A stretch of 64,000 nt of DNA from Streptomyces cadmiisoli (GTDB taxonomy: Bacteria; Actinomycetota; Actinomycetes; Streptomycetales; Streptomycetaceae). Positions 11,599 through 20,702 of the stretch are shown here, one piece after another. A model generated the notes under the pieces. That model did not search any database and was not told the DNA's origin. It saw only the letters and a list, made by a program, of their open reading frames with translations. Every line of letters begins with the position of its first letter. Position 1 is the stretch's first letter. Location: assembly GCF_003261055.1 (NCBI RefSeq), contig NZ_CP030073.1:4650001-4714000 (forward strand), written 5' to 3'. The translations under genes and the position numbers were made by a program.

Positions 11599-12678
11599 GT
11601 GAGCGAGACGAGCCCGAAGCTGCGCGCCGAGTTGGAGGGGATCCCCACCTACAAACCGGGCAGGCCGGCCGCGGCGGGCGGCGCCGTGGCGTACAAGCTG
11701 TCCTCCAACGAGAACCCGTATCCGCCGCTGCCCGGAGTGATGGAGGCCGCGACCGCCGCGGCCTCCTCCTTCAACCGCTACCCCGACCTGGCCTGCACGG
11801 ACCTCATGAACGAGCTGTCCGACAGGTTCGGCGTCCCTCTGGAGCATCTGGCGACCGGGACGGGCTCGGTCGGTGTCACCCAGCAGCTGGTGCAGGCCAC
11901 CAGCGGGCCCGGTGACGAGGTGATCTACGCGTGGCGCTCCTTCGAGGCGTACCCGATCATCGCTCAGATCAGCGGCGCGAAGTCGGTGCAGGTGCCGCTG
12001 ACGGCGGGCGCGGTGCACGACCTGGACGCGATGGCCGACGCGATCACGGACCGGACCCGGCTGATCATCGTCTGCAACCCCAACAACCCCACGGGCACGG
12101 CCGTGCGGAGGGCCGAGCTGGAGCGGTTCCTCGACCGGGTGCCGAGCGATGTGGTGGTGGCGCTCGACGAGGCCTACTACGAGTTCATCCGTGACCCCGA
12201 GGTGCCGAACGGGATCGAGCTGTACCGGGACCGGCCCAACGTGTGCGTGCTGCGTACGTTCTCCAAGGCTTACGGCCTCGCCGGCCTGCGTGTCGGCTTC
12301 GCCGTGGCCCACGAGCCGGTGGCGGCGGCGCTGCGCAAGACGGCCGTGCCGTTCGGCGTGAGCCGGATCGCGCAGGACGCGGCGATCGCCTCGCTGCGGG
12401 CCGAGGACGAGCTGTTCGGCCGCGTCGGCACGCTGGTCTGTGAGCGCAACCGCGTCGTCGAGGGGCTGCGCGCCCAGGGCTGGACGCTGCCCGACACCCA
12501 GGCGAACTTCGTCTGGCTGCCGCTGGGGGAGCGGGCGGCCGCCTTCGCGCAGGCGTGTGAGACGGCGGGCGTCATGGTGCGGCCCTTCCCGGGTGAGGGC
12601 GTACGCGTGACGATCGGGGAAACCGAGGCGAACGACGTCGTGCTGAAGGTGGCGGACGCGTTCCTCAAGGAGAGTTAG
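11599..12678 (+). CDS. hisC: Histidinol-phosphate aminotransferase family enzyme (HisC2-type)
   Basis: 359-residue fold-type I PLP aminotransferase. Visible motifs are [12 protein letters not shown] near the N-terminus, [18 protein letters not shown] and the PLP lysine in [14 protein letters not shown]. The family converts imidazole acetol phosphate to histidinol phosphate with glutamate as donor. Members outside a his operon, as here, often act on aromatic substrates, so an aromatic aminotransferase role is possible. The start is GTG at 11599, eight bases after GAGGAGG; the longer ATG frame at 11551 includes that ribosome binding site. It stands alone between the LacI-type gene and the cyd operon. 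Confidence 0.88.
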   Translation: MSETSPKLRAELEGIPTYKPGRPAAAGGAVAYKLSSNENPYPPLPGVMEAATAAASSFNRYPDLACTDLMNELSDRFGVPLEHLATGTGSVGVTQQLVQATSGPGDEVIYAWRSFEAYPIIAQISGAKSVQVPLTAGAVHDLDAMADAITDRTRLIIVCNPNNPTGTAVRRAELERFLDRVPSDVVVALDEAYYEFIRDPEVPNGIELYRDRPNVCVLRTFSKAYGLAGLRVGFAVAHEPVAAALRKTAVPFGVSRIAQDAAIASLRAEDELFGRVGTLVCERNRVVEGLRAQGWTLPDTQANFVWLPLGERAAAFAQACETAGVMVRPFPGEGVRVTIGETEANDVVLKVADAFLKES

Positions 12679-12889
12679 GCGATCCAGACGGTCTGAGAGA
12701 TCCACGAGGTCCACGGGAACTACGAGGCCCGGGGGATCTTGGGGACTTCGGGAGCCGCGCGGGCTCGCGAGGTGACACTCGTCACTTCGTGAGCCCGTCC
12801 TGTCTGCAGGGCGACGCGAAGGCTGATCGAGGACGCCGTCGTCGGTCCATGAGGTGACCGTGCCGCGAGCGGTGATCTGGTATGCGCCC

Positions 12890-12903
12890 GTTTCACGTGG
12901 AAC
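12890..12903. promoter_or_regulatory. parS site, one mismatch
   Basis: GTTTCACGTGGAAC in the gap between hisC and cydA, the same one-base variant as the site at 3601. It is about 90 bp upstream of the candidate cydA promoter. Confidence 0.8.
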
Positions 12904-12979
12904 AACGCTGTTGCCGGGCTGTGGATTCAACGACGTGTTGAAGTGGCCGCCGGGGGCTTGACGGCGTAGGGGACCCCCC

Positions 12980-13009
12980 TTCGAAGGTCGAAAACCGGTG
13001 CGTCATAAT
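12980..13009 (+). promoter_or_regulatory. Candidate cydA promoter
   Basis: TTCGAA at 12980-12985 and CATAAT at 13004-13009 with 18 bp between. The -10 is good for Streptomyces and the -35 weak. The Rex-type operator starts immediately downstream, so a bound repressor would cover the transcription start. Confidence 0.5.
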
Positions 13010-13011
13010 TG

Positions 13012-13037
13012 CTTGTGAATGTGAACGCGTTCACAAG
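13012..13037. promoter_or_regulatory. Rex operator (ROP) of the cyd operon
   Basis: TGTGAACGCGTTCACA at 13020-13035 is a perfect 16-bp palindrome matching the Rex operator consensus (TGTGAAC-N-GTTCACA type). Rex is the redox repressor that senses the NADH/NAD+ ratio and in S. coelicolor controls the cydABCD operon. A second, offset arm (CTTGTGAA at 13012 paired with TTCACAAG ending at 13037) gives an alternative wider dyad. It lies directly after the -10 element, as expected for steric repression that is relieved under low oxygen. Confidence 0.88.
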
Positions 13038-13118
13038 CGTGTCCCGGTTGCTCCCGTCCTGTGTGTGGCAAAAGGGGCAGATTGCCGCAGTGTCCACGGC
13101 GACGTAAGGAGAGACGAC

Positions 13119-14624
13119 GTGGAATTGGCCTTGGCTCCGGAAACTCTGGCGCGCTGGCAGTTCGGCATCACCACCGTCTACCACTTCCTGTTCGTCCCCC
13201 TGACGATCTCGCTGGCCGCCCTGACGGCGGGCCTGCAGACCGCCTGGGTCCGCACGGAGAAGGAGAAGTACCTCAAGGCGACCAAGTTCTGGGGCAAGCT
13301 GTTCCTGATCAACATCGCCATGGGTGTCGTGACCGGCATCGTGCAGGAGTTCCAGTTCGGCATGAACTGGTCGGACTACTCCCGCTTCGTCGGTGACGTC
13401 TTCGGTGCTCCTCTCGCCTTCGAGGCGCTCATCGCCTTCTTCTTCGAGTCCACCTTCATCGGCCTGTGGATCTTCGGCTGGGACAAGCTGCCGAAGAAGA
13501 TCCATCTGGCCTGCATCTGGATGGTCTCGATCGGCACGCTGCTGTCGGCGTACTTCATCCTCGCGGCCAACTCCTGGATGCAGCACCCCGTCGGGTACCG
13601 CATCAACGAGGAGAAGGGCCGTGCCGAACTGACCGACTTCTGGCTGGTCCTGACCCAGAACACCACGCTCAACCAGGTCTTCCACAGCTTCTCCGCGGCC
13701 TTCCTGACGGGCGGCGCCTTCATGGTGGGCATCGCCGCCTTCCATCTGATGCGCAAGAAGCACATCCCGGTGATGCGGACCTCGCTCCGGCTCGGTCTGG
13801 TCACCCTGGCGGTCGGCGGTCTGTTCACCGCGGTCAGCGGCGACACCCTCGGCAAGGTCATGTACGAGCAGCAGCCGATGAAGATGGCCGCGGCAGAGGC
13901 GCTGTGGGAGGGCGAGAGCCCGGCGCCCTTCTCCGTGTTCGCCTACGGGGACGTCGACAAGGGGCACAACAAGGTCGCGCTGGAGATACCGGGTCTGCTG
14001 TCCTTCCTGGCCCACAGCGACTTCGAGTCGTACGTGCCCGGCATCAACGACACCAATGAGGCCCTCCAGGAGAAGTTCGGCCCCGGTGACTACAAGCCCA
14101 TCGTCCCGGTCGCCTACTGGGGCTTCCGCTGGATGATCGGCTTCGGCATGGCGTCGTTCAGCGTCGGCCTGCTGGGGCTCTGGCTGACCCGCAAGAGGTT
14201 CCTGCTGCCGTCCGCCCTGCGCACCGGGGAGGACGAGGTCCCCCATCTGGTGCTGCTGAGGAAGCCGCTCGGGTCGAGGTTCAGCCGGCTGTACTGGCTT
14301 CTGGCGCTCTGGACGATGGCCTTCCCGCTGATCGCCAACGCCTGGGGCTGGATCTTCACCGAGATGGGCCGCCAGCCGTGGGTCGTCTACGGCGTGATGC
14401 AGACCCGCGACGCGGTCTCCCCCGGTGTCTCCCAGGCCGAGATCCTCACCTCGATGATTGCCTTCACCAACCTGTACGCCGTCCTCGCCGTGATCGAGGT
14501 CAAGCTGCTCGTGAAGTACGTGAAGGCCGGCCCGCCCGAACTCACCGAGGCCGACCTCAACCCGCCCACGAAGATCGGCGGCGACCTCCGTGACGCCGAC
14601 AAGCCGATGGCCTTCTCCTACTAG
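13119..14624 (+). CDS. cydA: Cytochrome bd ubiquinol/menaquinol oxidase subunit I
   Basis: 501 residues, heme-bearing subunit of the high-affinity terminal oxidase of the cytoplasmic membrane. It oxidises menaquinol and reduces oxygen to water without pumping protons. The N-terminus ARWQFGITTVYHFLFVPLT includes the conserved heme b595/d-side histidine (residue 22), and GRQPWVVYGVMQTRDAVSP is the family signature. About nine membrane helices are visible, with a short Q-loop as in other actinobacteria. The GTG start at 13119 follows AAGGAGA at good spacing; an upstream ATG frame lacks family similarity. First gene of cydA-cydB-cydCD, controlled by the Rex-type operator upstream. Confidence 0.97.
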   Translation: MELALAPETLARWQFGITTVYHFLFVPLTISLAALTAGLQTAWVRTEKEKYLKATKFWGKLFLINIAMGVVTGIVQEFQFGMNWSDYSRFVGDVFGAPLAFEALIAFFFESTFIGLWIFGWDKLPKKIHLACIWMVSIGTLLSAYFILAANSWMQHPVGYRINEEKGRAELTDFWLVLTQNTTLNQVFHSFSAAFLTGGAFMVGIAAFHLMRKKHIPVMRTSLRLGLVTLAVGGLFTAVSGDTLGKVMYEQQPMKMAAAEALWEGESPAPFSVFAYGDVDKGHNKVALEIPGLLSFLAHSDFESYVPGINDTNEALQEKFGPGDYKPIVPVAYWGFRWMIGFGMASFSVGLLGLWLTRKRFLLPSALRTGEDEVPHLVLLRKPLGSRFSRLYWLLALWTMAFPLIANAWGWIFTEMGRQPWVVYGVMQTRDAVSPGVSQAEILTSMIAFTNLYAVLAVIEVKLLVKYVKAGPPELTEADLNPPTKIGGDLRDADKPMAFSY

Positions 14625-14644
14625 GCCGAGGGAGCTGCACAGTC

Positions 14645-15664
14645 ATGGAACTGCACGACGTCTGGTTCGTCCTGATCGCCGTCCTGTGGACCGGCTACTT
14701 CTTCCTCGAAGGCTTCGACTTCGGGGTGGGCGTCCTCACCAAACTGCTCGCCCGCAACCGGCCCGAGAAGCGGGTTCTGATCAACACGATCGGCCCGGTC
14801 TGGGACGGCAACGAGGTGTGGCTGCTCTCGGCCGGCGGCGCGACCTTCGCCGCCTTCCCCGAGTGGTACGCCACGCTCTTCTCGGGCTTCTATCTGCCCC
14901 TGCTGCTGATTCTGCTGTGCCTGATCGTGCGCGGGGTCGCCTTCGAGTACCGAGCCAAGCGGCCCGAGGAGAACTGGCAGCGCAACTGGGAGCACGCGAT
15001 CTTCTGGTGCTCGCTGATCCCGGCGTTCCTGTGGGGTGTGGCGTTCGGCAACATCGTCCGGGGCGTGAAGATCGACCAGGACTTCGAGTACGTCGGAAGC
15101 CTCTGGGAGCTGCTCAACCCCTACGCGCTGCTCGGCGGTCTTGTGACGCTGACCCTCTTCACCTTCCACGGTGCGGTGTTCACGGCCCTCAAGACCGTGG
15201 GGGAGATCCGCGAGCGGGCACGGAAGCTGGCGCTGCGAGTCGGCCTCCTTGCGACGGCGCTGGCCGTGCTCTTCCTGCTGTGGACCCAGGTCGACAGCGG
15301 GGACGGCAAGAGCCTGATCGCCATGGTCGTGGCGGCCGCCGCCCTGGTCGCGGCACTGCTGGCGAACCAGGCCGGGCGGGAGGGCTGGTCGTTCGCACTG
15401 TCCGGCATCACGATCGTGGCCGCTGTGGCGATGCTGTTCCTGTCGCTCTTCCCGAACGTCATGCCGTCCTCGCTCAACGCGGAGTGGAGCCTGACGGTCA
15501 GCAACGCCTCGTCGACGCCGTACACCTTGAAGATCATGACCTGGTGCGCCGGTGTCGCCACGCCGATCGTCCTGCTCTACCAGTCCTGGACCTACTGGGT
15601 GTTCCGCAAGCGGATCGGAACGCAGCACATCGCCGCGGGCGCGTCCGCCGGATCAGCGCACTGA
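14645..15664 (+). CDS. cydB: Cytochrome bd oxidase subunit II
   Basis: 339 residues, the second structural subunit of cytochrome bd oxidase, with eight or so membrane helices. Family markers are WFVLIAVLWTGYFFLEGFDFG at the N-terminus and NTIGPVWDGNEVWLL shortly after. It starts 20 bp after the cydA stop, with GGGAG upstream of the ATG, so the two are co-translated from one transcript. The stop codon is followed within 10 bp by a 28-bp palindrome that contains a parS site. Confidence 0.97.
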   Translation: MELHDVWFVLIAVLWTGYFFLEGFDFGVGVLTKLLARNRPEKRVLINTIGPVWDGNEVWLLSAGGATFAAFPEWYATLFSGFYLPLLLILLCLIVRGVAFEYRAKRPEENWQRNWEHAIFWCSLIPAFLWGVAFGNIVRGVKIDQDFEYVGSLWELLNPYALLGGLVTLTLFTFHGAVFTALKTVGEIRERARKLALRVGLLATALAVLFLLWTQVDSGDGKSLIAMVVAAAALVAALLANQAGREGWSFALSGITIVAAVAMLFLSLFPNVMPSSLNAEWSLTVSNASSTPYTLKIMTWCAGVATPIVLLYQSWTYWVFRKRIGTQHIAAGASAGSAH

Positions 15665-15672
15665 GTCCGACA

Positions 15673-15700
15673 GGGGCATGTTTCACGTGAAACATGCCCC
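15673..15700. terminator. Perfect 28-bp palindrome at the end of cydB, centred on parS
   Basis: GGGGCATG, the 12 central parS bases and CATGCCCC form an uninterrupted palindrome of 28 bp. As RNA it could fold into a stem with a tiny loop, but no T run follows, so intrinsic termination is doubtful. The arms extend the parS dyad by seven bases each side. Confidence 0.6.
15680..15693. promoter_or_regulatory. parS site, exact consensus
   Basis: GTTTCACGTGAAAC without mismatch, 16 bp after the cydB stop codon and at the centre of a longer palindrome. Confidence 0.92.
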
Positions 15701-15745
15701 TTGAGACCAGTTCAGGTCCCTTCAAGCCTCTTGAGAAGAGGGTGT

Positions 15746-15759
15746 GTTTCACGTGAAAC
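15746..15759. promoter_or_regulatory. parS site, exact consensus, overlapping the cydCD start codon
   Basis: GTTTCACGTGAAAC without mismatch. Bases 15753-15755 of the site (GTG) are the probable cydCD start codon. It is 66 bp from the preceding parS site, centre to centre. Confidence 0.92.
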
Positions 15760-18700
15760 CGATCGACCCGCGACTGCTCCGATACGCCCGCGCCACACGG
15801 TTCTTCCTGGTGGCGGTCGTCGGCCTGGGTGCCGTTGGTTCCGGGTTGGTCATCGCGCAGGCGATGCTCATCGCCGAGACGGTGGTCGGAGCGTTCCAGC
15901 ACGGAATGTCCGTCACCGAACTGCGCACACCGCTGCTGTTGCTGGTGGTCGTGGCCTGCGGGCGGGCACTGGTCTCCTGGCTGACCGAACTCGCCGCTCA
16001 CCGGGCGAGCGCGGCGGTGAAGTCCGAGCTTCGGTTGCGGCTGCTGGAGCATGCCGCCCGCCTGGGTCCCGGATGGCTGAGCGGACAGCGCACCGGCTCG
16101 CTGGTCGCCCTGGCCACTCGCGGTGTTGATGCCCTGGACGACTACTTCTCGCGCTATCTGCCGCAGCTGGGTCTCGCGGTCGTCGTGCCGGTGGCGGTAC
16201 TCGCCCGGATCGTCACCGAGGACTGGGTGTCCGCCGCCATCATCGTGGGCACGCTGCCGCTCATTCCCGTCTTCATGATGCTGATCGGCTGGGCCACGCA
16301 GTCCCGCATGGACCGTCAGTGGCGACTGCTGTCGCAGTTGTCGGGGCACTTCCTGGACGTGGTCGCCGGGCTGCCGACCCTGAAGGTGTTCGGACGCGCC
16401 AAGGCCCAGGCCGAGTCGATCAAGCGCATCACCGGTGAGTACCGGCAGGCGACGATGCGGACGCTGCGGATCGCGTTCCTGTCCTCGTTCGCGTTGGAGT
16501 TGCTCGCCACCATCTCCGTCGCGCTGGTCGCGGTGACCATCGGTATGCGCCTCGTTCACGGCGAGATGGATCTGTACATCGGGCTCGTCATCCTGATCCT
16601 CGCGCCGGAGGCGTATCTGCCGCTGCGACAGGTGGGCGCGCAGTACCACGCGGCGGCCGAGGGGCTGGCGGCAGCCGAGGAGATCTTCGCGGTGCTGGAG
16701 ACACCGGCACCTGAGTCGGGCACCGGCGCCGTGCGTGAGGGTGCTCTGGACTTCGAGGGCGTGACCGTCCGCTATCCGGGGCGTGGCGACGACGCGGTGT
16801 CCGACGTCAGCTTCACGGTCGAGCCGGGGGAGACGGTCGCGCTGGTCGGACCGAGCGGTGTGGGCAAGACGACACTGCTGAACGTGCTGCTCGGGTTTGT
16901 GCGGCCCACCGGGGGGCGGGTGCGGATCGGGGGAGTCGATCTCTCCGAGGTGGATCTGGAGCAGTGGCGGTCGCGGATCGCATGGGTGCCGCAGCGGCCG
17001 CACCTGTTCGCCGGGACGATCGCGGAGAACGTGCGACTCGCCCTTCCCGGCGCGGACGACGACGCGGTGCGGCGGGCGCTGGAGGACGCCGGCGCGCTCA
17101 CGTTCGTGGCCGCCCTCCCCCACGGTGTCGAGACGGTGCTCGGCGAGGACGGGGCCGGACTGTCCGCCGGGCAGCGGCAGCGCATCGCACTGGCCCGCGC
17201 CTTCCTCGCCGACCGGCCCGTCCTGCTGCTCGACGAACCGACCGCGGCGCTCGACGGAGCGACCGAGGACGAGGTTGTCGAGGCGGTACGGCGCCTCTCG
17301 GCGGGCCGCACCGTGCTCGTCGTGGTGCACCGGCCGGCACTGCTGGACGTCGCGGACCGGGTGGTGCGGCTGGCCGAGGCCCCTCTGACGGCAGAGGTGG
17401 CACCCGAAGGCTCTGCGCTCGGCGCGCACCGGATCGAATCCGTTCCGACCCTCGGGCGCGGGGCGTCCGGCGTGCACCTGATCGAACCCGTTCCGGCACC
17501 TGAGCGCTCAGCTTCCGGTGCGCACCCCGTCGAAACCTCCTCGGCACCTGAGACGGGCGAGCACACGAAGGCCGCCGAACCCGCGGCGCACGGCGGTGGT
17601 GTTCTGGCTCGTGTCCGCGCCATGTCCGGTGCCCGCCGCGGCCGGCTCGCTCTCGCCCTGCTGCTCGGCAGTCTGGCGCTCGGCAGTGCCGTCGGGCTCA
17701 TGGCCACCTCCGGCTGGCTCATCTCGCGGGCCTCGCAACAGCCGCCCGTGCTCTATTTGATGGTCGCCGTGACGGCCACGCGTGCCTTCGGTATCGGTCG
17801 GGCCGTGTTCCGGTACGCGGAGCGGCTGGTGTCGCACGACGCCGTGCTGCTGATGCTGGCCGACACCCGCGTCGCCGTGTACCGCCGGCTCGAGCGGCTC
17901 GCCCCCGCCGGCCTGCGCCGGGCCCGCCGGGGCGACCTGCTCTCGCGGCTCGTCTCCGACGTGGACGCCCTCCAGGACTACTGGCTGCGCTGGCTCCTCC
18001 CCGCCGGCTCCGCGGTCGTCGTCTGCGCGGCCTCGGTCGGCTTCACCGCGTGGCTGCTGCCCGAGGCGGGGGCGGTGCTCGCGGTCGGTCTGCTCGCGGC
18101 CGGGGCGGGCGTCCCCCTGGTCACCGGCGCCGTGGCGCGTCGGGCGGAGCGCAGGCTGGCCCCGGCCCGCGGAGCGCTCGCGACGCGGGTGACCGACCTG
18201 CTCACCGGCACCGCAGAACTGACCGTCGCCGGTGCGCTGCCCGCCCGTACCGCCGAGACCCGGCGGGCCGACGCGGCGCTCACCGGGATCGCCTCGCGCG
18301 CCGCCACCGCCACCGCGCTCGGTGACGGGCTCACCGCGCTCGTCTCCGGAGTGACCGTGGCCGCCGCCGCGCTGGTGGGGGTCGAGGCCGTCGCCGCCGG
18401 TCGGCTGAACGGGCTCCTGCTGGCCGTGGTCGTCCTCACCCCGCTGGCCGCCTTCGAGGCCGTGCTCGGGATGCCGCTCGCCGTGCAGTTCCGCCAGCGG
18501 GTGCGCCGAAGTGCCGAACGGGTCCACGAGGTTCTGGACGCCCCCGAACCCGTCCGCGAACCCGAGCGGCCCCGTCAGGCGCCCGCCTCGCCGTTCCCGC
18601 TCGTCCTCAAGGGCGCGGCGGCCCGGTACGCGGGACAGGACCGGGACGCGCTCGCGGGAGTGGACCTGACGCTGGAGAAGGGGCGCCGCGTCGCGGTCGT

Positions 18701-19343
18701 CGGACCTTCCGGCGCCGGCAAGACGACCCTGGCGCAGGTTCTGCTGCGCTTCCTGGACGCGGACGCCGGCTCGTACACCCTGGGCGGCGTGGACGCGTAC
18801 GCCCTGGACAGCGACGACGTGCGGCGGGTCGTCGGGCTGTGCGCGCAGGACGCGCACCTGTTCGACAGCTCGGTGCGCGAGAACCTGCTCCTCGCGAAAC
18901 GGGACGCGACGGAGGACGAGTTGCGGGACGCGCTCGCGCGGGCCCGGCTGCTCGACTGGGCCGACGGACTGCCCGAGGGCCTGGACACCGCCGTCGGCGA
19001 GTACGGTGCGCGGCTGTCCGGCGGGCAGCGGCAGCGGCTCGCGCTGGCCCGGGCGCTGCTGGCCGACTTCCCCGTCCTGGTCCTGGACGAGCCCGCCGAG
19101 CACCTGGACCTGCCCACCGCCGACGCGCTCACCGCGGATCTGCTGGCCGCGACGGAAGGCCGTACGACGGTGCTCATCACGCACCGGCTGGCCGGTCTGG
19201 AAGCCGTCGACGAGGTGATCGTGCTGGACCAGGGGCGGGTGGCGCAGCGCGGTTCGTACGCGGAGCTGGCCGGGGCGGACGGCCCGCTGCGGGCACTGGC
19301 CGCGCGGGAGGCGGAGTCGGAGCTGCTGGTCGGGGTGCGGTAG
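15753..19343 (+). CDS. cydCD: Fused CydD-CydC ABC exporter for cytochrome bd assembly
   Basis: 1196 residues joining both halves of the CydDC exporter, as is usual in streptomycetes. CydDC exports thiols (cysteine and glutathione in E. coli) and is needed to assemble cytochrome bd. First half: membrane domain to about residue 300, then an ATPase with Walker A GPSGVGKTT near residue 365 and LSAGQRQRIALARAF. Second half: membrane domain from about 620, Walker A GPSGAGKTT near 984 and LSGGQRQRLALARALL. The GTG at 15753 is preferred: GAAGAGGG ends ten bases upstream, whereas the GTG at 15744 would be one base from it. The linker, residues 557 to about 600, contains nearly three copies of a 16-residue repeat. 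Confidence 0.95.
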   Translation: MKPIDPRLLRYARATRFFLVAVVGLGAVGSGLVIAQAMLIAETVVGAFQHGMSVTELRTPLLLLVVVACGRALVSWLTELAAHRASAAVKSELRLRLLEHAARLGPGWLSGQRTGSLVALATRGVDALDDYFSRYLPQLGLAVVVPVAVLARIVTEDWVSAAIIVGTLPLIPVFMMLIGWATQSRMDRQWRLLSQLSGHFLDVVAGLPTLKVFGRAKAQAESIKRITGEYRQATMRTLRIAFLSSFALELLATISVALVAVTIGMRLVHGEMDLYIGLVILILAPEAYLPLRQVGAQYHAAAEGLAAAEEIFAVLETPAPESGTGAVREGALDFEGVTVRYPGRGDDAVSDVSFTVEPGETVALVGPSGVGKTTLLNVLLGFVRPTGGRVRIGGVDLSEVDLEQWRSRIAWVPQRPHLFAGTIAENVRLALPGADDDAVRRALEDAGALTFVAALPHGVETVLGEDGAGLSAGQRQRIALARAFLADRPVLLLDEPTAALDGATEDEVVEAVRRLSAGRTVLVVVHRPALLDVADRVVRLAEAPLTAEVAPEGSALGAHRIESVPTLGRGASGVHLIEPVPAPERSASGAHPVETSSAPETGEHTKAAEPAAHGGGVLARVRAMSGARRGRLALALLLGSLALGSAVGLMATSGWLISRASQQPPVLYLMVAVTATRAFGIGRAVFRYAERLVSHDAVLLMLADTRVAVYRRLERLAPAGLRRARRGDLLSRLVSDVDALQDYWLRWLLPAGSAVVVCAASVGFTAWLLPEAGAVLAVGLLAAGAGVPLVTGAVARRAERRLAPARGALATRVTDLLTGTAELTVAGALPARTAETRRADAALTGIASRAATATALGDGLTALVSGVTVAAAALVGVEAVAAGRLNGLLLAVVVLTPLAAFEAVLGMPLAVQFRQRVRRSAERVHEVLDAPEPVREPERPRQAPASPFPLVLKGAAARYAGQDRDALAGVDLTLEKGRRVAVVGPSGAGKTTLAQVLLRFLDADAGSYTLGGVDAYALDSDDVRRVVGLCAQDAHLFDSSVRENLLLAKRDATEDELRDALARARLLDWADGLPEGLDTAVGEYGARLSGGQRQRLALARALLADFPVLVLDEPAEHLDLPTADALTADLLAATEGRTTVLITHRLAGLEAVDEVIVLDQGRVAQRGSYAELAGADGPLRALAAREAESELLVGVR
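17421..17550. repeat. 48-bp in-frame tandem repeat in the CydCD linker
   Basis: Two full units of 48 bp and a partial third encode GAHRIESVPTLGRGAS, GVHLIEPVPAPERSAS and GAHPVETSSAPE. The repeat sits between the first ATPase domain and the second membrane domain, where length variation would be tolerated. Confidence 0.75.
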
Positions 19344-19501
19344 GACGGCCGTGGAGCACCTCGTCGCGTCCGACCCGGCGTCAGATGTGTTCCACGGCAA
19401 CCCCGTTCGGCCGGTGTCGCTGCTCCATCCGGGGCGGTGGGTCCCCCATGCGTACGACTTGAACAGGACCGGGGCGGCCCTCACGGTCCACGATCGCTGG
19501 C

Positions 19502-20566
19502 ATGCGCTCGTATCGCCGCTTTCCCCTGCTCGTTCCGGTGCTGTTGTGCGCGCTCGCCGTCCTCGCGGCGCGGCCCACCGAGGAGCCCCGGCACGGCCCG
19601 CACCAGGCCGGTGGGGGCGGTGTCGGCGCCGAGGTGGCACGGCTGTACGAGGAAGCGGCCGTGGCGGCTCAGGAGTACGAGGAGGGGCGGCGGGAGGCCG
19701 AACTGCAGCGGTCACGCGCCCAGCGGTACGAGGAACTCCTCGAACGCGAGCGGCGGGAGGCTGCGGTGCTGCGGGAGGACCTGGGCCGGATCGCACGGGC
19801 CCAGTACCGCACCGGCGGGGACGTCCCCATCACCGCCCGGCTCATCCTCACCGACGATCCCGAGGAACTGATGCACGGTCAGCACGCCGTGTGGCAGGCG
19901 GACCTCGCCGTCAACAACGCGATCGGCAAGAGCAGCCGCGCGCAGGCCCGGCTCGCGGAGGACGAGGAGAAGGCCGAAGCCGCGTGGAAGGCGCTGGAGA
20001 AACGAAACACCGAACTCGTGGAGCTGAAGCAGAGGATCGAGCGGAAGCTCGAACGCGCGCGCGGGCGGTTGCAGGGGCAGGCGAACGACTCCGCCGCCGC
20101 GGGCACCTGTCGAGGTGCCGTCCGCCTCGACCGGCCGAAGGCGGTCAGGGTGTCCCTGCCTCCCCCGTGGGTCGCCCCGGTGGAGACGTACGAGATGTCG
20201 GCCGAGTTCGGCAGCGGCGGTTCCCACTGGGCGCGACGGCACACCGGGCAGGACTTCGCCGTGCCGATCGGTACGCCCGTGCGGGCGGTCGGCGAGGGCA
20301 CGGTGATGAAGGTGTCGTGCGGGGGCGCTTTCGGAATCCAGATCCTGATCGCCCACCCCGAGGGCTACTACACGCACTACGCGCATCTCGCCTCGGTCGC
20401 CGTCGACCAGGGCGACCGGGTGGGCCCGGGACAGTGGATCGGGCAGGCGGGCACGACCGGCAACTCGACCGGCCCTCATCTGCACTTCGAGGTACGGGTC
20501 ACGCCGCAGCTGGGGTCCGGTGTGGACCCGGTGCCGTGGCTGGCGGCACGTGGGGTACACCTGTGA
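19502..20566 (+). CDS. Secreted M23 (LytM-type) peptidase with coiled coil
   Basis: 354 residues. A signal peptide or N-terminal anchor (RFPLLVPVLLCALAVLA) is followed by a Glu/Arg-rich coiled coil at about residues 40-195. The C-terminal M23 domain has the zinc motifs HTGQD (from residue 247) and HLHFE (from residue 326). Such proteins are endopeptidases that cut peptidoglycan cross-links or, with the coiled coil, act like NlpD/EnvC activators of amidases. The zinc ligands look intact, so it is probably an active enzyme outside the membrane. It follows cydCD by 158 bp on the same strand but with its own function. Confidence 0.88.
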   Translation: MRSYRRFPLLVPVLLCALAVLAARPTEEPRHGPHQAGGGGVGAEVARLYEEAAVAAQEYEEGRREAELQRSRAQRYEELLERERREAAVLREDLGRIARAQYRTGGDVPITARLILTDDPEELMHGQHAVWQADLAVNNAIGKSSRAQARLAEDEEKAEAAWKALEKRNTELVELKQRIERKLERARGRLQGQANDSAAAGTCRGAVRLDRPKAVRVSLPPPWVAPVETYEMSAEFGSGGSHWARRHTGQDFAVPIGTPVRAVGEGTVMKVSCGGAFGIQILIAHPEGYYTHYAHLASVAVDQGDRVGPGQWIGQAGTTGNSTGPHLHFEVRVTPQLGSGVDPVPWLAARGVHL

Positions 20567-20702
20567 CCGGACGGGACCAACCGTACGACCGGGGCGGCCG
20601 AGGAGTCCGTCGGTGACCGGGCGCGACCAGCCCCATGTCCGACGCGCCCGTGCGGTGCGCCCGTGACCGGGCACCCGGCCGGGGTGCCCGTGGGAGCGCC
20701 GG

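Noticed and set aside
15744..15752. cydCD start at GTG 15744
   Set aside because: Only one base separates it from the GAAGAGGG ribosome binding site, whereas GTG 15753 has normal spacing.
15534..19796. Very long open frames antisense to cydCD (more than 600 codons each)
   Set aside because: They lie opposite an unmistakable ABC exporter gene, have no ribosome binding sites or family motifs, and arise from third-position GC bias. The same holds for the long frames opposite efeB-like and copCD at 35.0-39.3 kb and opposite the EphD-like gene at 25.3-26.9 kb.
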